DNA of 64,000 nt from assembly GCA_958296405.1 (NCBI GenBank), contig OY282519.1:2650132-2714131 (forward strand), given 5' to 3'. The position numbers and the translations under genes are program-made. This DNA is from an uncultured Pseudomonadales bacterium. Its GTDB lineage: Bacteria > Pseudomonadota > Gammaproteobacteria > Pseudomonadales > Azotimanducaceae. How positions within the stretch are numbered: position 1 is the stretch's first letter; each line of letters opens with the position of its first letter. Below are positions 26,975 to 38,185 of this stretch, piece after piece. Below the pieces are notes generated by a model. It had not been told where the DNA came from and did no database searches. It was given only the letters and a program-made list of their open reading frames with translations.

Positions 26975-28033
26975 CTACGGTGTATGGACGAACAGCTCGC
27001 TCGCTGGCCGCCACGCCACGTCGGCTAGGGCTGCGCTGTCTGGCGTTGTTTGCAACCTCAGGTGCGGTGCGTCGCGCACGGCGCCGGCCGGATCAAGGCC
27101 GCCCAAGTGGCCGCGCAGCAGCGCAGCGTCGTCGGGGTGGCCACCGGCGGCGTAGAGTTCGGCCAACCAATGCATCGCCAAGGCATCTCGCTGTTGCGCC
27201 ACGATTTGGTAGAGCGCCTCGAAGCACTGCGGGGCATCGCCATCGCGGCACAAGCCGAGCCACGCAGCCAGCGCCTGCGCTTGGGGGAAGCCGGGTGCTT
27301 GCCGGAGCGCCGTTTGTGCATGGCCCAGCGCGGTATCTGCATCCGCGACCCGCAGCGCCAGCCATGCATGGGCGTAGGGATTGTGCATATCCCCGTGCAG
27401 AGACTGCCGGATCAACTCCTCCGCGCCCGTCATGTCCCCGGCGCGGCCGAGGGCCCGTCCGCGCAGGAACGCTTCGTACGCATCGAGGGCCACAGGCGGC
27501 CCGGCCGTCACCGCAGACTCTCCTAAGAGCAGGAGCTTCTGCGCGATGGCGCGGGCGATGGCGTCGCGGATGGCGAAGAGCTCTGCCAGCTGTGCATCCC
27601 AATCTTCTTCCCACAGGGGGGCACGCTCGGCGAGGTTGGTCAGGCGCGCAGCGACCTGCAAGCGCACGCCGGCGAGCCGCACCCGGCCTTGGATGGCGTG
27701 GGTGGCGCCGAGCTCATCGCGCAGCCTCGCCAAGCGGTTGGGGGAATCCCGGTAGGCGAATGTCGCAGCCGCGTCGAGCACGACGAACTCCGGCGCTTGC
27801 GCGAGCGCGATGCGCACGTCCTCTGCGATGCCGTCGCCGAGCCACCGTGCGTCGTCCGTCCCGGATGCAGCATCGTCAAACGGCAGCACCGCCACCACGA
27901 TCCGTTTTGGGGCGATGTCTGGCAACAACGCCCACCAGCCAACCACCGTGGCCACCACGATGGCGGCCATGCCGAGGATCGCCAAGGCCAACGCATGGGC
28001 CTTTCCTGTGGCCGGCGGCGTCAAAGGAACCAT
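26975..28033 (-). CDS. membrane-anchored TolB-like/TPR protein (adenylate-cyclase/CadC-associated type)
   Basis: This 352-residue protein has one N-terminal membrane helix (about residues 14-35). Next comes the FlgO/TolB-N-like domain often seen in TPR-containing cyclases and CadC-type regulators: VVAVLPFDDAASG, WLGDGIAEDVRIALAQAP, ATHAIQGRVR. From about residue 180 come TPR-like repeats (ALDAYEAFLRGRALGRAG, NPYAHAWLAL). Neither a DNA-binding nor a cyclase domain is attached, so it appears to be only the sensory or scaffold half. Its role is unknown. It is located just downstream of the tRNA-Pro gene on the same strand. Confidence 0.65.
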   Translation of the reverse strand: MVPLTPPATGKAHALALAILGMAAIVVATVVGWWALLPDIAPKRIVVAVLPFDDAASGTDDARWLGDGIAEDVRIALAQAPEFVVLDAAATFAYRDSPNRLARLRDELGATHAIQGRVRLAGVRLQVAARLTNLAERAPLWEEDWDAQLAELFAIRDAIARAIAQKLLLLGESAVTAGPPVALDAYEAFLRGRALGRAGDMTGAEELIRQSLHGDMHNPYAHAWLALRVADADTALGHAQTALRQAPGFPQAQALAAWLGLCRDGDAPQCFEALYQIVAQQRDALAMHWLAELYAAGGHPDDAALLRGHLGGLDPAGAVRDAPHLRLQTTPDSAALADVAWRPASELFVHTP

Positions 28034-28133
28034 GTGTGATGTGCCAAGGCCGCGCTGCGGAGCAAATGCTGCGGGCGATGCGCCGCGCCACGCGCCATGC
28101 GCTGGGGAGGCGGCGGCAAAGGGAGCAGGGAAT

Positions 28134-28210
28134 TGGTCGGAGTGCGCGGATTTGAACCGCGGGCCCCTGCCTCCCGAAGGCAGTGCTCTACCAAGCTGAG
28201 CTACACTCCG
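28134..28210 (-). tRNA. tRNA-Pro (anticodon CGG)
   Basis: The 77-base cloverleaf reads on the minus strand. The 5' acceptor strand CGGAGTG pairs with CACTCCG, the D arm contains AGCTCAGCTTGGTAGAGC, and the anticodon stem CTGCC/GGCAG encloses TTCGGGA, with CGG as anticodon. The T arm contains GGTTCAAATCC. The discriminator base is A and the CCA end is encoded. It reads the CCG codon, which is frequent in this GC-rich genome. Confidence 0.95.
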
Positions 28211-28262
28211 ATGCGACGAACGCCGCGCCGTTTACGCGACGGGCGCATTGTAATCCCGCGCG

Positions 28263-29411
28263 TCAGCGCATGCGAGCCACGGCGAAGTCGGCTAGCGTGT
28301 GCAACGCCTCGCGGTAGATGTTCGGCGGCAACGACGCCAACACTTGCCGCGCTTGAGCGGCAAATCCCTGGGCGCGAGAGCGCGTGTAATCCAGTGCGCC
28401 GGAGCGCTTCACCGCAGCCAAGATGTCGCCGAGGTCGCTCCGGCATCGGTTTTGCAGCGCTTCGCGCACCGCCGCGGCGTCGGCAGGGCTGCCGTGCCGC
28501 ATCGCATGGATGAGGGGCAGCGTCGCCTTGCCTTCGGCTAGGTCGTCACCCACGTTCTTGCCCATCACCGCGCTGTCTCCGGCGTAATCGAGCCAGTCGT
28601 CCACGAGTTGGTAGGCGAGGCCAAAGCGCAGCCCATAGTCCCGCATGGCGGCGACGACCCCCGGCGTTTCGGCGGCGAGCACGGCAGCGGTGTGGGCAGA
28701 CGCTTGGAAGAGCAGGGCTGTCTTGCAGCGCACCACCTCCATGTAAGCCTGTTCGGTGAGCGCGGCGTTGCCAAGGTTGTCGAGCTGCAGCACCTCGCCC
28801 TCAGCGATGACATTGGTGGCATCCGCCAGAATGGCCATCACGTCCATGCGATTGAGCGTCACCATCAGCTGGAACGCTCGTGAATAGAGGAAATCGCCCA
28901 CCAACACGCTCGGCGCATTGCCCCATGTGGCGTTCGCGGTGGCGCGCCCGCGGCGCAGCGCCGAGCCATCCACCACGTCGTCATGCAGCAGCGTCGCGGT
29001 GTGCAGGAACTCGATGATGGCGGCCAGCCGCACATGATCCGTGGCGTCGTAGCCACAGCAGCGCGCCGTGAGGAGGACGATGAGCGGCCGCAGGCGCTTG
29101 CCGCCGCTCGTCACGATGTGCTCGCCGATGTCCTCCACCAAGCCCACCTCGGATGTGAGCTGGTGCGGGATGAGCGCGTTGACTTGGTGGAAGTCGCTGG
29201 CAACTAGGCGATGGATGTCTGCCAAATCCAGCGTGCGCTGGCGGCGCCGGCGCTGCAGCGATGTCTCGCCGCCTTGCCCATGCACGAACGGCGGCGCCAA
29301 GCGTTGCGCCCCGTCGCCTTCGCGCTCGCCGCGCCTGGACGCGGCGCCTGTGGCGACCGCTTCCGCGCTTGAGGCAAGGCTGCTTGGCGCTGCGGTGGGA
29401 ACTGTCGCCAT
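28263..29411 (-). CDS. ispB: polyprenyl (octaprenyl) diphosphate synthase
   Basis: This trans-prenyltransferase makes the side chain of ubiquinone. It carries the two aspartate-rich motifs, LLHDDVVDGS and LVDDWLDYAGD, plus GGKRLRPLIVLLTARCCG for isopentenyl diphosphate binding and VMGKNVGDDLAEGK. Placement divergent from rplU is typical of gammaproteobacterial ispB. With the ATG at 29411 the protein has 382 residues, about 60 more than usual. The extra N-terminus is alanine/arginine-rich, so the true start may lie later, for example a TTG just before the ADIHRLVASDF segment. Confidence 0.9.
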   Translation of the reverse strand: MATVPTAAPSSLASSAEAVATGAASRRGEREGDGAQRLAPPFVHGQGGETSLQRRRRQRTLDLADIHRLVASDFHQVNALIPHQLTSEVGLVEDIGEHIVTSGGKRLRPLIVLLTARCCGYDATDHVRLAAIIEFLHTATLLHDDVVDGSALRRGRATANATWGNAPSVLVGDFLYSRAFQLMVTLNRMDVMAILADATNVIAEGEVLQLDNLGNAALTEQAYMEVVRCKTALLFQASAHTAAVLAAETPGVVAAMRDYGLRFGLAYQLVDDWLDYAGDSAVMGKNVGDDLAEGKATLPLIHAMRHGSPADAAAVREALQNRCRSDLGDILAAVKRSGALDYTRSRAQGFAAQARQVLASLPPNIYREALHTLADFAVARMR

Positions 29412-29459
29412 CTGGCCAACTCCAACATCGTCAAGCGCTCGGATGGCAGTGCGCCGCGT

Positions 29460-29488
29460 TTGTAAACGCGACGCCAAGCCCTTAGAAT
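29460..29488 (+). promoter_or_regulatory. sigma70-type promoter for rplU-rpmA-obgE-proB
   Basis: A -35-like TTGTAA (29460-29465) and a -10-like TAGAAT (29483-29488) are separated by exactly 17 bases, about 100 bases upstream of the rplU start. It lies in the gap divergent to ispB. The -10 box matches the consensus at five of six positions. Confidence 0.5.
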
Positions 29489-29585
29489 TGCGCCGCTTCG
29501 GCTCGCGGGCGGTCGCGCTCGCGGCACCATTGTATTACACCCCGATGGCGTGAACGGCGCTTGCGGAGGGATCACGGAGCAACGG

Positions 29586-29906
29586 ATGTTCGCGGTCTTC
29601 GAGAGTGGCGGCAAACAGCATCGCGTCGCCGAGGGCGATGTCGTTCGCCTTGAGCGGCTGCCCGGCGGCGTGGGCGACGGCATCGCGTTCGATAGGGTGC
29701 TCATCGTTGGCGAGCAAGACGCCGTGGCGGTCGGTTCGCCCTACGTTGAGGGTGCCTGCGTGCATGCCGAAGTGGTGGGCCAAGGGCGTCACCGCAAGGT
29801 GCGCGTGGTCAAGTTCAAGCGGCGCAAGAACTATCTGCGCCGCGCTGGCCACCGGCAGCGCTACACCGAAGTGAGAATCAAGGGCATCGAGCAAGCAAGC
29901 GCCTGA
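29586..29906 (+). CDS. rplU: 50S ribosomal protein L21
   Basis: This 106-residue protein starts MFAVFESGGKQHRVAEGD, the hallmark N-terminus of L21. It ends with the basic VKFKRRKNYLRRAGHRQRYTE stretch that contacts 23S rRNA. The ATG is preceded by GGAGCAACGG, an adequate ribosome-binding site. It is the first gene of a conserved rplU-rpmA-obgE operon. Confidence 0.97.
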   Translation: MFAVFESGGKQHRVAEGDVVRLERLPGGVGDGIAFDRVLIVGEQDAVAVGSPYVEGACVHAEVVGQGRHRKVRVVKFKRRKNYLRRAGHRQRYTEVRIKGIEQASA

Positions 29907-29974
29907 AGCGCCGAGCGGCCGGCGTGTGAGCCGGCGCGAGCTCGGTGGCCTAAGGCGACAACGGAGCAAGGGCG

Positions 29975-30244
29975 ATGGCGCATAAGAAGGCGGGCGGCAG
30001 CACGCGCAACGGCAGGGATTCCCACGCGAAGCGGCTGGGCGTCAAGAAGTACGGCGGCGAGTTGGTGCGCGCCGGGAACATCATCGTCCGGCAACGCGGC
30101 ACCCGCTTCCATCCTGGCGAGAACGTCGGCTGCGGGCGAGACCACACCCTGTTTGCCACCGCCGATGGCCATGTCCAGTTCACGGTGCGGGGGCAGCCGC
30201 GCCGCAAATACGTCAGCGTTGCCCCAGCCACCGCTGGGAGTTGA
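29975..30244 (+). CDS. rpmA: 50S ribosomal protein L27
   Basis: This 89-residue protein has the canonical start [20 protein letters not shown], whose N-terminal tail reaches the peptidyl-transferase centre. It continues with [15 protein letters not shown] and [11 protein letters not shown]. There is no Firmicutes-type cleaved N-terminal extension. The 68-base gap after rplU contains a GC-rich inverted repeat (GCCGGC on both sides of a six-base loop) without a T-run. Confidence 0.97.
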   Translation: MAHKKAGGSTRNGRDSHAKRLGVKKYGGELVRAGNIIVRQRGTRFHPGENVGCGRDHTLFATADGHVQFTVRGQPRRKYVSVAPATAGS

Positions 30245-32460
<2,216 letters not shown>

Positions 32461-32494
32461 GGCAGTCGTGGCGGACGGCCTTCGCCGTCACTGC

Positions 32495-32514
32495 GGCGCG
32501 GGGTTGGCCGCGCC
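32495..32514. terminator. GC hairpin between convergent proB and rpsT
   Basis: Seven base pairs (GGCGCGG / CCGCGCC) enclose a six-base loop. It sits in the 62-base gap where proB and rpsT converge, a natural place for a bidirectional terminator. There is no T-tract on either side, so this is tentative. Confidence 0.3.
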
Positions 32515-32522
32515 AAGCGCGG

Positions 32523-32786
32523 CTAGCCGAGCGCCTTGATCTTGCCGTTCAGCCGCGACTTATGCCGCGCCGCCTTGTTCTTGTGCAGAATGCCGCGGCA
32601 CGCCAAGCGGTCCAACACTGGCACCGCCGCGGTGAACGCCGCCTGCGCTGCCTCCTTGTCATTCGCCTCCACCGCAGCGATCACTCGCTTCAAGTGCGTG
32701 CGGTAGGTGGACCGCCGGCTCACGTTGCGGGCGCGGCGCTTGATGGCTTGGCGGGCGCGTTTCTTTGCTTGAGGACTGTTCGCCAA
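32523..32786 (-). CDS. rpsT: 30S ribosomal protein S20 (TTG start)
   Basis: This 87-residue basic protein binds the 16S rRNA 5' domain. The family start [20 protein letters not shown] is obtained only if translation begins at a TTG codon. No ATG fits: the in-frame codons just upstream are GCA and ATT. A GGAG lies about seven bases upstream of the TTG. Escherichia coli rpsT also starts with TTG and is autoregulated through it, so the same control may operate here. It is divergent from murJ, as in many gammaproteobacteria. Confidence 0.93.
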   Translation of the reverse strand: MANSPQAKKRARQAIKRRARNVSRRSTYRTHLKRVIAAVEANDKEAAQAAFTAAVPVLDRLACRGILHKNKAARHKSRLNGKIKALG

Positions 32787-32841
32787 TGCAATGCTCCGAG
32801 ACGGGGCTCGATGGAGCGGCGTAGTTTGCCCGCCGTGGGCC

Positions 32842-34404
32842 ATGGAGTCAACGCCGGCCGCTGACGAAGCGCCGCAGAGCTTGGCGGCGCAGGGCTCGGT
32901 GGTCGCGTCGATGACGGGGCTGTCGCGGCTGAGTGGCTTCGCCAGAGACGTGGTGCTGTCACACTTCTTGGGCGCCGCCGGCGTGGCGGACGCCTTTTTC
33001 GTGGCGTTGCGCATCCCCAACACCTTCCGGCGCCTGTTTGCGGAGGGCGCCTTTGCGCAGGCGTTCGTGCCGGTGCTGGCGGAGTACCGCGCCGCCGAGC
33101 GGTGGCGGCTCGATGCCTTTGTCAGCCGCGTGGCGGGCGCGTTGGCGCTGGCGGTTGGTGCGGTGACGGTGCTGGGGCTGGTGGGTGCCCATTGGCTGGT
33201 GCTGCTGTTCGCGCCAGGCTTCCACGGCGACGATGCGCGCCTCGACGTGACGGTGGAGATGCTCCGCATCACGTTCCCATACCTCGCCTTCATCTCGCTC
33301 ACCGCGTTCGCCGGCGCCCTGTTGAACAGTTTTCATCGCTACGCGGTGCCGGCGTTCACGCCAGTGCTCCTGAACATGACGCTCATCGTGGCGGCCATCG
33401 CGGCGACGCCGGCGTTCGAGACGCCGGCCGTGGCGCTGGCGTGGGGCGTGCTCTTCGCCGGCGTCGCGCAGCTCCTCTTCCAGTTCCCGTCGTTGCGGCG
33501 TTTGGGCCTGTTGCGCGCGCCGACCGTGCAGTTGCGCGACCCCGGCGTGCGCAAGATGGGGCGGCTGTTGGGGCCGGCGGTGTTCGCAGCTTCGGTGAAC
33601 CAGATCAATGGGCTGGTGGGCGGCATCCTCGCCTCGCTTCTCGCCGTCGGCAGCATCTCGTGGCTCTACTATGCAGACCGCCTCATGGAACTTCCTGTCG
33701 GGCTGGTGGCCGCGGCGCTGGGCACGGTGTTGCTGCCTACCCTGTCGCGCCTGCATGTGCGTGGCGACGCCGGCGGCTTTGCGGCGACGCTGGATTGGGG
33801 CCTGCGCATGGGCATCCTGCTGGGGCTGCCGGCGGCGACAGCGCTCTTCGTCCTTGCCGCGCCATTGACTGCGACGATCTACCAGCACGGCGCGTTCACC
33901 AGCCACGACGCATTGATGGCCACTGCTGCCCTGCAGGCGTTCGCCGTTGGGCTGCCCGCCATCGTGCTGGCGAAAATCGCCGCGCCGGGCTACTTCGCCC
34001 GGCAAGACACCACGTCGCCGTTCCGCTACGCCGCGGCATCGGCGGCGGTGAACTGCGGGTTCGGCTTGGCCACGTTCTGGTGGCTTGGCCATGTGGGCCT
34101 CGCGCTGGCGGTGAGCGTGGCGGCGGTGGTGAACGCCACATTGCTGCTGCGCGGCCTCCTGCGGCGTGGCGACTATGCGCCGACCCGGGCGCTGTGGCGC
34201 ACGCTGGGCACGGCGGCCGGGGCCAGCGCTGCGATGGCCGCAGGCCTCGCTTGGCTTGCCCCCGATGCGCACTGGTGGTTGGCTGCCAGCGTCAAAGCGC
34301 GTGTGCTCGAGCTGGCGCTGGTGGTGGCGGCCGGTGCGCTGGCGTACTTCGCCGGCATCTTTGCCCTCGGCGTGCGGCCACGGGATTTCCGGCACCGTGT
34401 GTAG
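32842..34404 (+). CDS. murJ: lipid II flippase MurJ (MviN)
   Basis: This 520-residue polytopic membrane protein moves peptidoglycan lipid II across the inner membrane. It shows the MVF family pattern: [50 protein letters not shown], and [25 protein letters not shown]. About 14 hydrophobic helices are apparent. The ATG at 32842 (MESTPAADE) is preferred to one 51 bases upstream that lies close to the rpsT start. It is followed by ribF after 10 bases. Confidence 0.94.
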   Translation: MESTPAADEAPQSLAAQGSVVASMTGLSRLSGFARDVVLSHFLGAAGVADAFFVALRIPNTFRRLFAEGAFAQAFVPVLAEYRAAERWRLDAFVSRVAGALALAVGAVTVLGLVGAHWLVLLFAPGFHGDDARLDVTVEMLRITFPYLAFISLTAFAGALLNSFHRYAVPAFTPVLLNMTLIVAAIAATPAFETPAVALAWGVLFAGVAQLLFQFPSLRRLGLLRAPTVQLRDPGVRKMGRLLGPAVFAASVNQINGLVGGILASLLAVGSISWLYYADRLMELPVGLVAAALGTVLLPTLSRLHVRGDAGGFAATLDWGLRMGILLGLPAATALFVLAAPLTATIYQHGAFTSHDALMATAALQAFAVGLPAIVLAKIAAPGYFARQDTTSPFRYAAASAAVNCGFGLATFWWLGHVGLALAVSVAAVVNATLLLRGLLRRGDYAPTRALWRTLGTAAGASAAMAAGLAWLAPDAHWWLAASVKARVLELALVVAAGALAYFAGIFALGVRPRDFRHRV

Positions 34405-34414
34405 AATCCCTGCC

Positions 34415-35341
34415 ATGGAGCTCATCCGGGGTTTGCACTGCATCGCGCCGCGCCATCACGGCAACGTCGTGACGATTGGCAACTTTGATGGCGTCCACCA
34501 CGGCCATCAGCTGCTCCTCGCGCATTTGCGGGCGAAGAGCGAGGAACTCGGCTGTCCCAGCCTGTTGATGACGTTCGAGCCGCAGCCGCGCGAGTTCTTC
34601 CGCGGCGAGACGGTGCCGGCGCGGCTCACGCGCTTCCGCGAGAAGGTAAGCCTGTTGCGCCAAACGGGCGTCGATCGCGTGTTGTGCGTGCCCTTCAACG
34701 AGCGCACCGCGAGCACGCCGGCCGGCTGGGTGGTGAAGGAACTGCTGGCAGAGCGCTTGGGCGCCCGCTACGTCGTGGTGGGTGACGACTTTCATTTTGG
34801 TCGCGGGCAAGAGGGCGATTACGGGATGCTCAAGGAGGCCGGCGACAAGCATGGCTACGGCGTCAGCCACATCGGCACATTGACCTTTGAGCATGGCCGC
34901 GTCAGCAGCACGCGTGTGCGCGGGGCCCTCGCGGCGGGGGATTTCGGGTTGGCGGCGCAACTATTGGGCCGCGAATACTTCATCATGGGGCGGGTGGTGT
35001 ATGGGCGGCAGCTCGGGCGCCAGTTGGGGGTGCCAACCGCCAACATTCGCCTGCAGCGCTACCGCGCCGCGTTGGAGGGGGTGTATGCGGTGACGGTGGA
35101 GGGTGCCGGCGAGACGCGCCGCGGCATCGCCAACATCGGCGTGCGCCCCACGGTGGATGGCAAGGAACCGCTGCTTGAAGTGCATCTCTTTGATTTCGAC
35201 CAGGACATCTACGGGGACCTGTTGACGGTGACGCCGCATCGCAAGGTGCGCGATGAAATCAAGTTCGCCTCGCTCGATGCGTTGAGCGAGCGCATCACGC
35301 GGGACATTGCGGAGACGAAAGAGTGGTTCGCGGCGCAGTGA
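34415..35341 (+). CDS. ribF: bifunctional riboflavin kinase/FAD synthetase
   Basis: RibF makes FMN and FAD from riboflavin. The N-terminal nucleotidyltransferase domain has TIGNFDGVHHGHQLLL, the VGDDFHFGRGQEGDY loop and RVSSTRVRGAL. The C-terminal flavokinase domain begins GRVVYGRQLGRQLGVPTANI and contains GIANIGVRPTVDGKEP. It has 308 residues, the usual size. It lies between murJ and lspA. The gammaproteobacterial neighbour ileS is not present between ribF and lspA. Confidence 0.95.
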   Translation: MELIRGLHCIAPRHHGNVVTIGNFDGVHHGHQLLLAHLRAKSEELGCPSLLMTFEPQPREFFRGETVPARLTRFREKVSLLRQTGVDRVLCVPFNERTASTPAGWVVKELLAERLGARYVVVGDDFHFGRGQEGDYGMLKEAGDKHGYGVSHIGTLTFEHGRVSSTRVRGALAAGDFGLAAQLLGREYFIMGRVVYGRQLGRQLGVPTANIRLQRYRAALEGVYAVTVEGAGETRRGIANIGVRPTVDGKEPLLEVHLFDFDQDIYGDLLTVTPHRKVRDEIKFASLDALSERITRDIAETKEWFAAQ

Positions 35342-35895
35342 ACGCCGCCGCGCCCGCCGGCGACGCCGCGGCGCGGGGGGCGGATGATGACGGGCTAGGC
35401 GAGCCCAAGCCCCTGGTGGCGGCGCTCTGGTATGGCTGGGCGGCATTCTTGGTGGGCATCGATCAGGTGTCGAAGCGCACGGCCGAAGCATATCTCGCCT
35501 ATGGCGAAGAGGTGGACGTGCTGCCTTTTCTGTCGTGGAAACTGCTTTACAACCCAGGCATGGCGTTCAGCCTGTTTGCACAGGGGGGCAGTTGGCAACG
35601 CTGGGTGTTCTCTGCCGTCGCACTGGGGTTCTCCGCTTTCCTCGTCAACGAAATCCGCAAGCTCGGCCGCGGCTTCGCTTGGCTTGGCTTCGCCTACGGC
35701 TGCATCTTGGCTGGGGCGCTCGGCAACTTGGCGGATCGCGCCATCTCGGGCCATGTCATCGACTTTGTGTTCGTCCACTACGGCTGGTTTCGCTTCCCAG
35801 TCTTCAACGTGGCGGATGCGGCGGTGACGGTGGGCGCCGGCGTTTGGATCGCGCTCATGCTCTTGGACACGTTGGCGGCGCGTCGAGGGAACTAA
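35338..35895 (+). CDS. lspA: lipoprotein signal peptidase (signal peptidase II)
   Basis: LspA cleaves prolipoprotein signal peptides at the inner membrane. It carries LVGIDQVSKR near the first helix, and the catalytic aspartates in GNLADRAISG and FNVADAAVTVG. NPGMAFSLFAQGG matches the NxGxAFS motif. The start is taken as GTG at 35338, overlapping the ribF TGA (GTGA); a start five codons earlier is possible. The N-terminus is about 20 residues longer than in E. coli LspA. It is the last gene before a terminator-like hairpin. Confidence 0.93.
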   Translation: MNAAAPAGDAAARGADDDGLGEPKPLVAALWYGWAAFLVGIDQVSKRTAEAYLAYGEEVDVLPFLSWKLLYNPGMAFSLFAQGGSWQRWVFSAVALGFSAFLVNEIRKLGRGFAWLGFAYGCILAGALGNLADRAISGHVIDFVFVHYGWFRFPVFNVADAAVTVGAGVWIALMLLDTLAARRGN

Positions 35896-35897
35896 AC

Positions 35898-35920
35898 GGC
35901 GCTGCCACGAGCGCCATTTT
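35898..35920 (+). terminator. Rho-independent terminator candidate after lspA
   Basis: A six-pair stem GGCGCT/AGCGCC with the loop GCCACG is followed by ATTTT. It starts three bases after the lspA stop, and the next gene (pilE) is about 65 bases further on, so it probably ends the murJ-ribF-lspA unit. Confidence 0.5.
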
Positions 35921-35985
35921 CGCGCGCAAGAAACAGCTTAGGCTGGCGGTGAAGGCGCTGCGTCGGGCATAGCCTTGCTCGTGTG

Positions 35986-36474
35986 ATGGCGATGCCAAGG
36001 GCAAGCGTGCGATGGCCTCGGGCGGCAGGGCTCACATTGGTGGAGTTGGTCGCCGCCGCGGCCATCTTGGCGATCTTGGCCGCGGTTGCCGCGCCCCTCT
36101 ACACCGCCTACACGGTTCGTGGCCACCGCGTCGCCGCGCAGGCAGACCTGCTGCGTTGCGCTCAGGGCATGGAGCGCCATGCGAGCCTCGCGTTCAGCTA
36201 TGCGGCGGCCATCGACGCCGATGGCGACGGCATCGGGGACGCGGACACCGGCGTGGTGACGGCCAATCTCTGTGCCCCAACGTCGCCTCGGTACGCCGTC
36301 GCGCTGCAGAGCGCAGACGCGGCCGCGTTCGAACTGCGGGCGAGCCCGGTGCCGGGCGACACGCTGTTGGCCGATGAGGGCGACCTCGCCATCGATGAGA
36401 ACGGAACGCGGTTTTGGGACCGCAACGACGATGGGGATTTTGGCGATGCCGATGAAACGCGCTGGGGGTCTTGA
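35986..36474 (+). CDS. pilE: type IV pilin-like protein (PilE-like) with calcium-loop-like repeats
   Basis: This minor pilin has a prepilin-peptidase site: short basic leader ending RAAG, then LTLVELVAAAAILAILAAV with Glu at +5. The mature body contains two acidic loops, DADGDGIGDADTG and DRNDDGDFGDADE, resembling EF-hand or thrombospondin-type calcium loops. ATG codons at 35986 and 35992 are both possible starts, giving about 160 residues. It heads the pilE-pilV-pilW-pilX group, overlapping the next gene. It likely acts in type IV pilus assembly or DNA uptake. Confidence 0.8.
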   Translation: MAMPRASVRWPRAAGLTLVELVAAAAILAILAAVAAPLYTAYTVRGHRVAAQADLLRCAQGMERHASLAFSYAAAIDADGDGIGDADTGVVTANLCAPTSPRYAVALQSADAAAFELRASPVPGDTLLADEGDLAIDENGTRFWDRNDDGDFGDADETRWGS

Positions 36475-37126
36475 GGGCGCCGCCGCGCGCTGGCGAAAAT
36501 GGCCGGGAGCGTTTGCGAGTGTTGCAGGCGCATGTGGGGGCCTTGTGGCGGGCACCCAGGCGGCGCTGGCTACGGCCTGTTCTGCGCGGGTGGGCGGGTG
36601 CCTTGGAAGCCTTGCCAACGGCGCCGGGCGAAGCCGCTTGTCCGGGCTCTCGCTGATCGAGACGCTCACCGCGATGTTCGTGCTTTCGGTCGGCGCGCTG
36701 GCGCTGGCCGGGGGGCAGGGCGCGGCATTGGCTGCCAACCGTGCCGCGCTGTACCGCTCGGAGGCCGTGGCGGCCGCGGCGGACATCATCGAGCGCGCCC
36801 GCGCCAATCCTGGCGCTGCCTATGACACAGCCCTCGGCGCCGCGCCTCCAACCGTTCCGAATTGCGTGGCCGCGACCTGCAGCCCAGCGGAACTCGCAGC
36901 GTTCGACCTCGGCACTTGGAAGTGTGCCTTCGGGGCTTGGCAAGCCGCGCCGGCCTGCGCGGCGGCGCAAGCGGCGCTGGCGGGGTTCGCGCCGGAACAG
37001 CCGGGGCTGCCGGAAGGAGATGGCAGCTTCGCCACCAGCGCCGCCGGCGACATTGTGGTCACGGTGCAGTGGCGGGCGCGCGGCCAACCCAATCCGGTGC
37101 AGATCACTCTGCGCACGCGGCTGTGA
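36446..37126 (+). CDS. pilV: type IV pilus minor pilin PilV-like
   Basis: The prepilin site is SRLSG followed by LSLIETLTAMFVLSVGALAL (Glu at +5), then EAVAAAADIIERARANPGAAYDT, typical of PilV. The C-terminal half has several cysteines (NCVAATCSP, WKCAFG, APACAAAQ) that could form disulphides. From the first plausible ATG (36446, inside pilE) the leader would be about 65 residues, unusually long. A GTG at 36590 would give a normal 19-residue leader. The start is therefore uncertain. The stop overlaps pilW (GTGA). Confidence 0.8.
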   Translation: MPMKRAGGLEGAAARWRKWPGAFASVAGACGGLVAGTQAALATACSARVGGCLGSLANGAGRSRLSGLSLIETLTAMFVLSVGALALAGGQGAALAANRAALYRSEAVAAAADIIERARANPGAAYDTALGAAPPTVPNCVAATCSPAELAAFDLGTWKCAFGAWQAAPACAAAQAALAGFAPEQPGLPEGDGSFATSAAGDIVVTVQWRARGQPNPVQITLRTRL

Positions 37127-38166
37127 AACACGGGTTCTCCTTGGTGGAACTGCTGCTGGCGCTGGCCTTGGCCAGTATGGTCACGGCGAGCATCGCTGGG
37201 CTGTATGCCACCAATGGCCGGGCGAATGCGACCGCGGAAGGCCAAGCGCAGCTGCAGGAATCTGCCCGCTACGCGCTGGACTTCATCGCCCGTTCGGCGC
37301 GCGCCGCCGGCTACTTGGGCTGCGGCGCGGCATTGAGCGCCGTGCGCAACAACTTGAATGGAGGGTGGACGCAGCTGGCGGAGGTGAACCTGCTGAGCGC
37401 GGTGGAGGCCTTTGACGGCGCCGATGGCAACGGGCCGGATGATTGGCGTCCCAGCTTGGCGCCGCTGCCGCGCCGTGCGCCTGGCCCGGATGTCAACGCC
37501 TTTCGCGGCAACGGCGGCATCAACGTGGCGGCGCTGACGCCGCGTTCTGACGTGTTGGTGTTGCGGTATGTGGCCGATGGCGGGCCGCTGGCCGCGGCGG
37601 TGGCTGCCGGCGGTGCGCCGGCGGTCACTGGCGATGATGCATTCGATGCCGATGATTTCGGCTTGATTTCAGACTGCGACAAGGCCGCTTTGTTCCGCGT
37701 GAGTGCAGTGGATGCGCTGGCTGGCGGCGGCCAACGCTTGCGCCGCGGCGCCGGCGGCGGCCCGTTCGGCAACGCCAGCGGAGCGCTCTTGGCCGGCGTT
37801 GGCGAAGCCTATGGCGGCGCGGCCCATCCCCAAGGCGCAGCGGTGGGCCGCGTGGTGACGGACATCTATTTCGTGGCGGCAGGCGCCGGTTCCAACAACC
37901 GCGGCGACGCGGCGCCGTCGCTGTGGCGCAAGCGCGGGACACGTCGGCCCGCCGAACTCATCGCCGGCATCGCTACGCTGCAAGTGTTGCTCGGCGTGGA
38001 CAGCGACGCCGACGGCGCGCTGGATCGCTACGCACCGCCGGCCGCGGCCGCCGGCCTAACTCCCCTTGCATTGCGCTTCGCCGTCACCGCCACCAGCGTT
38101 GATGCCGTGGCCGGCGCGAACGCGCTGCGGCGGACGTTCACGCGCACGGTGGCGTTGCGCAACTAG
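37123..38166 (+). CDS. pilW: type IV pilus minor pilin PilW-like
   Basis: This 347-residue prepilin begins with GTG: VKHG then FSLVELLLALALASMVTA (Glu at +5), the class III signal. The region YALDFIARSARAAGYLGCGA is the PilW family signature. The C-terminal part contains an acidic loop DSDADGALDRY. The start overlaps the pilV TGA by four bases, so the two are translationally coupled. PilW works with PilV, PilX and PilE to prime pilus assembly. Confidence 0.88.
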   Translation: MKHGFSLVELLLALALASMVTASIAGLYATNGRANATAEGQAQLQESARYALDFIARSARAAGYLGCGAALSAVRNNLNGGWTQLAEVNLLSAVEAFDGADGNGPDDWRPSLAPLPRRAPGPDVNAFRGNGGINVAALTPRSDVLVLRYVADGGPLAAAVAAGGAPAVTGDDAFDADDFGLISDCDKAALFRVSAVDALAGGGQRLRRGAGGGPFGNASGALLAGVGEAYGGAAHPQGAAVGRVVTDIYFVAAGAGSNNRGDAAPSLWRKRGTRRPAELIAGIATLQVLLGVDSDADGALDRYAPPAAAAGLTPLALRFAVTATSVDAVAGANALRRTFTRTVALRN

Positions 38167-38185
38167 CGGCGGCGGGCGGGGGAGC

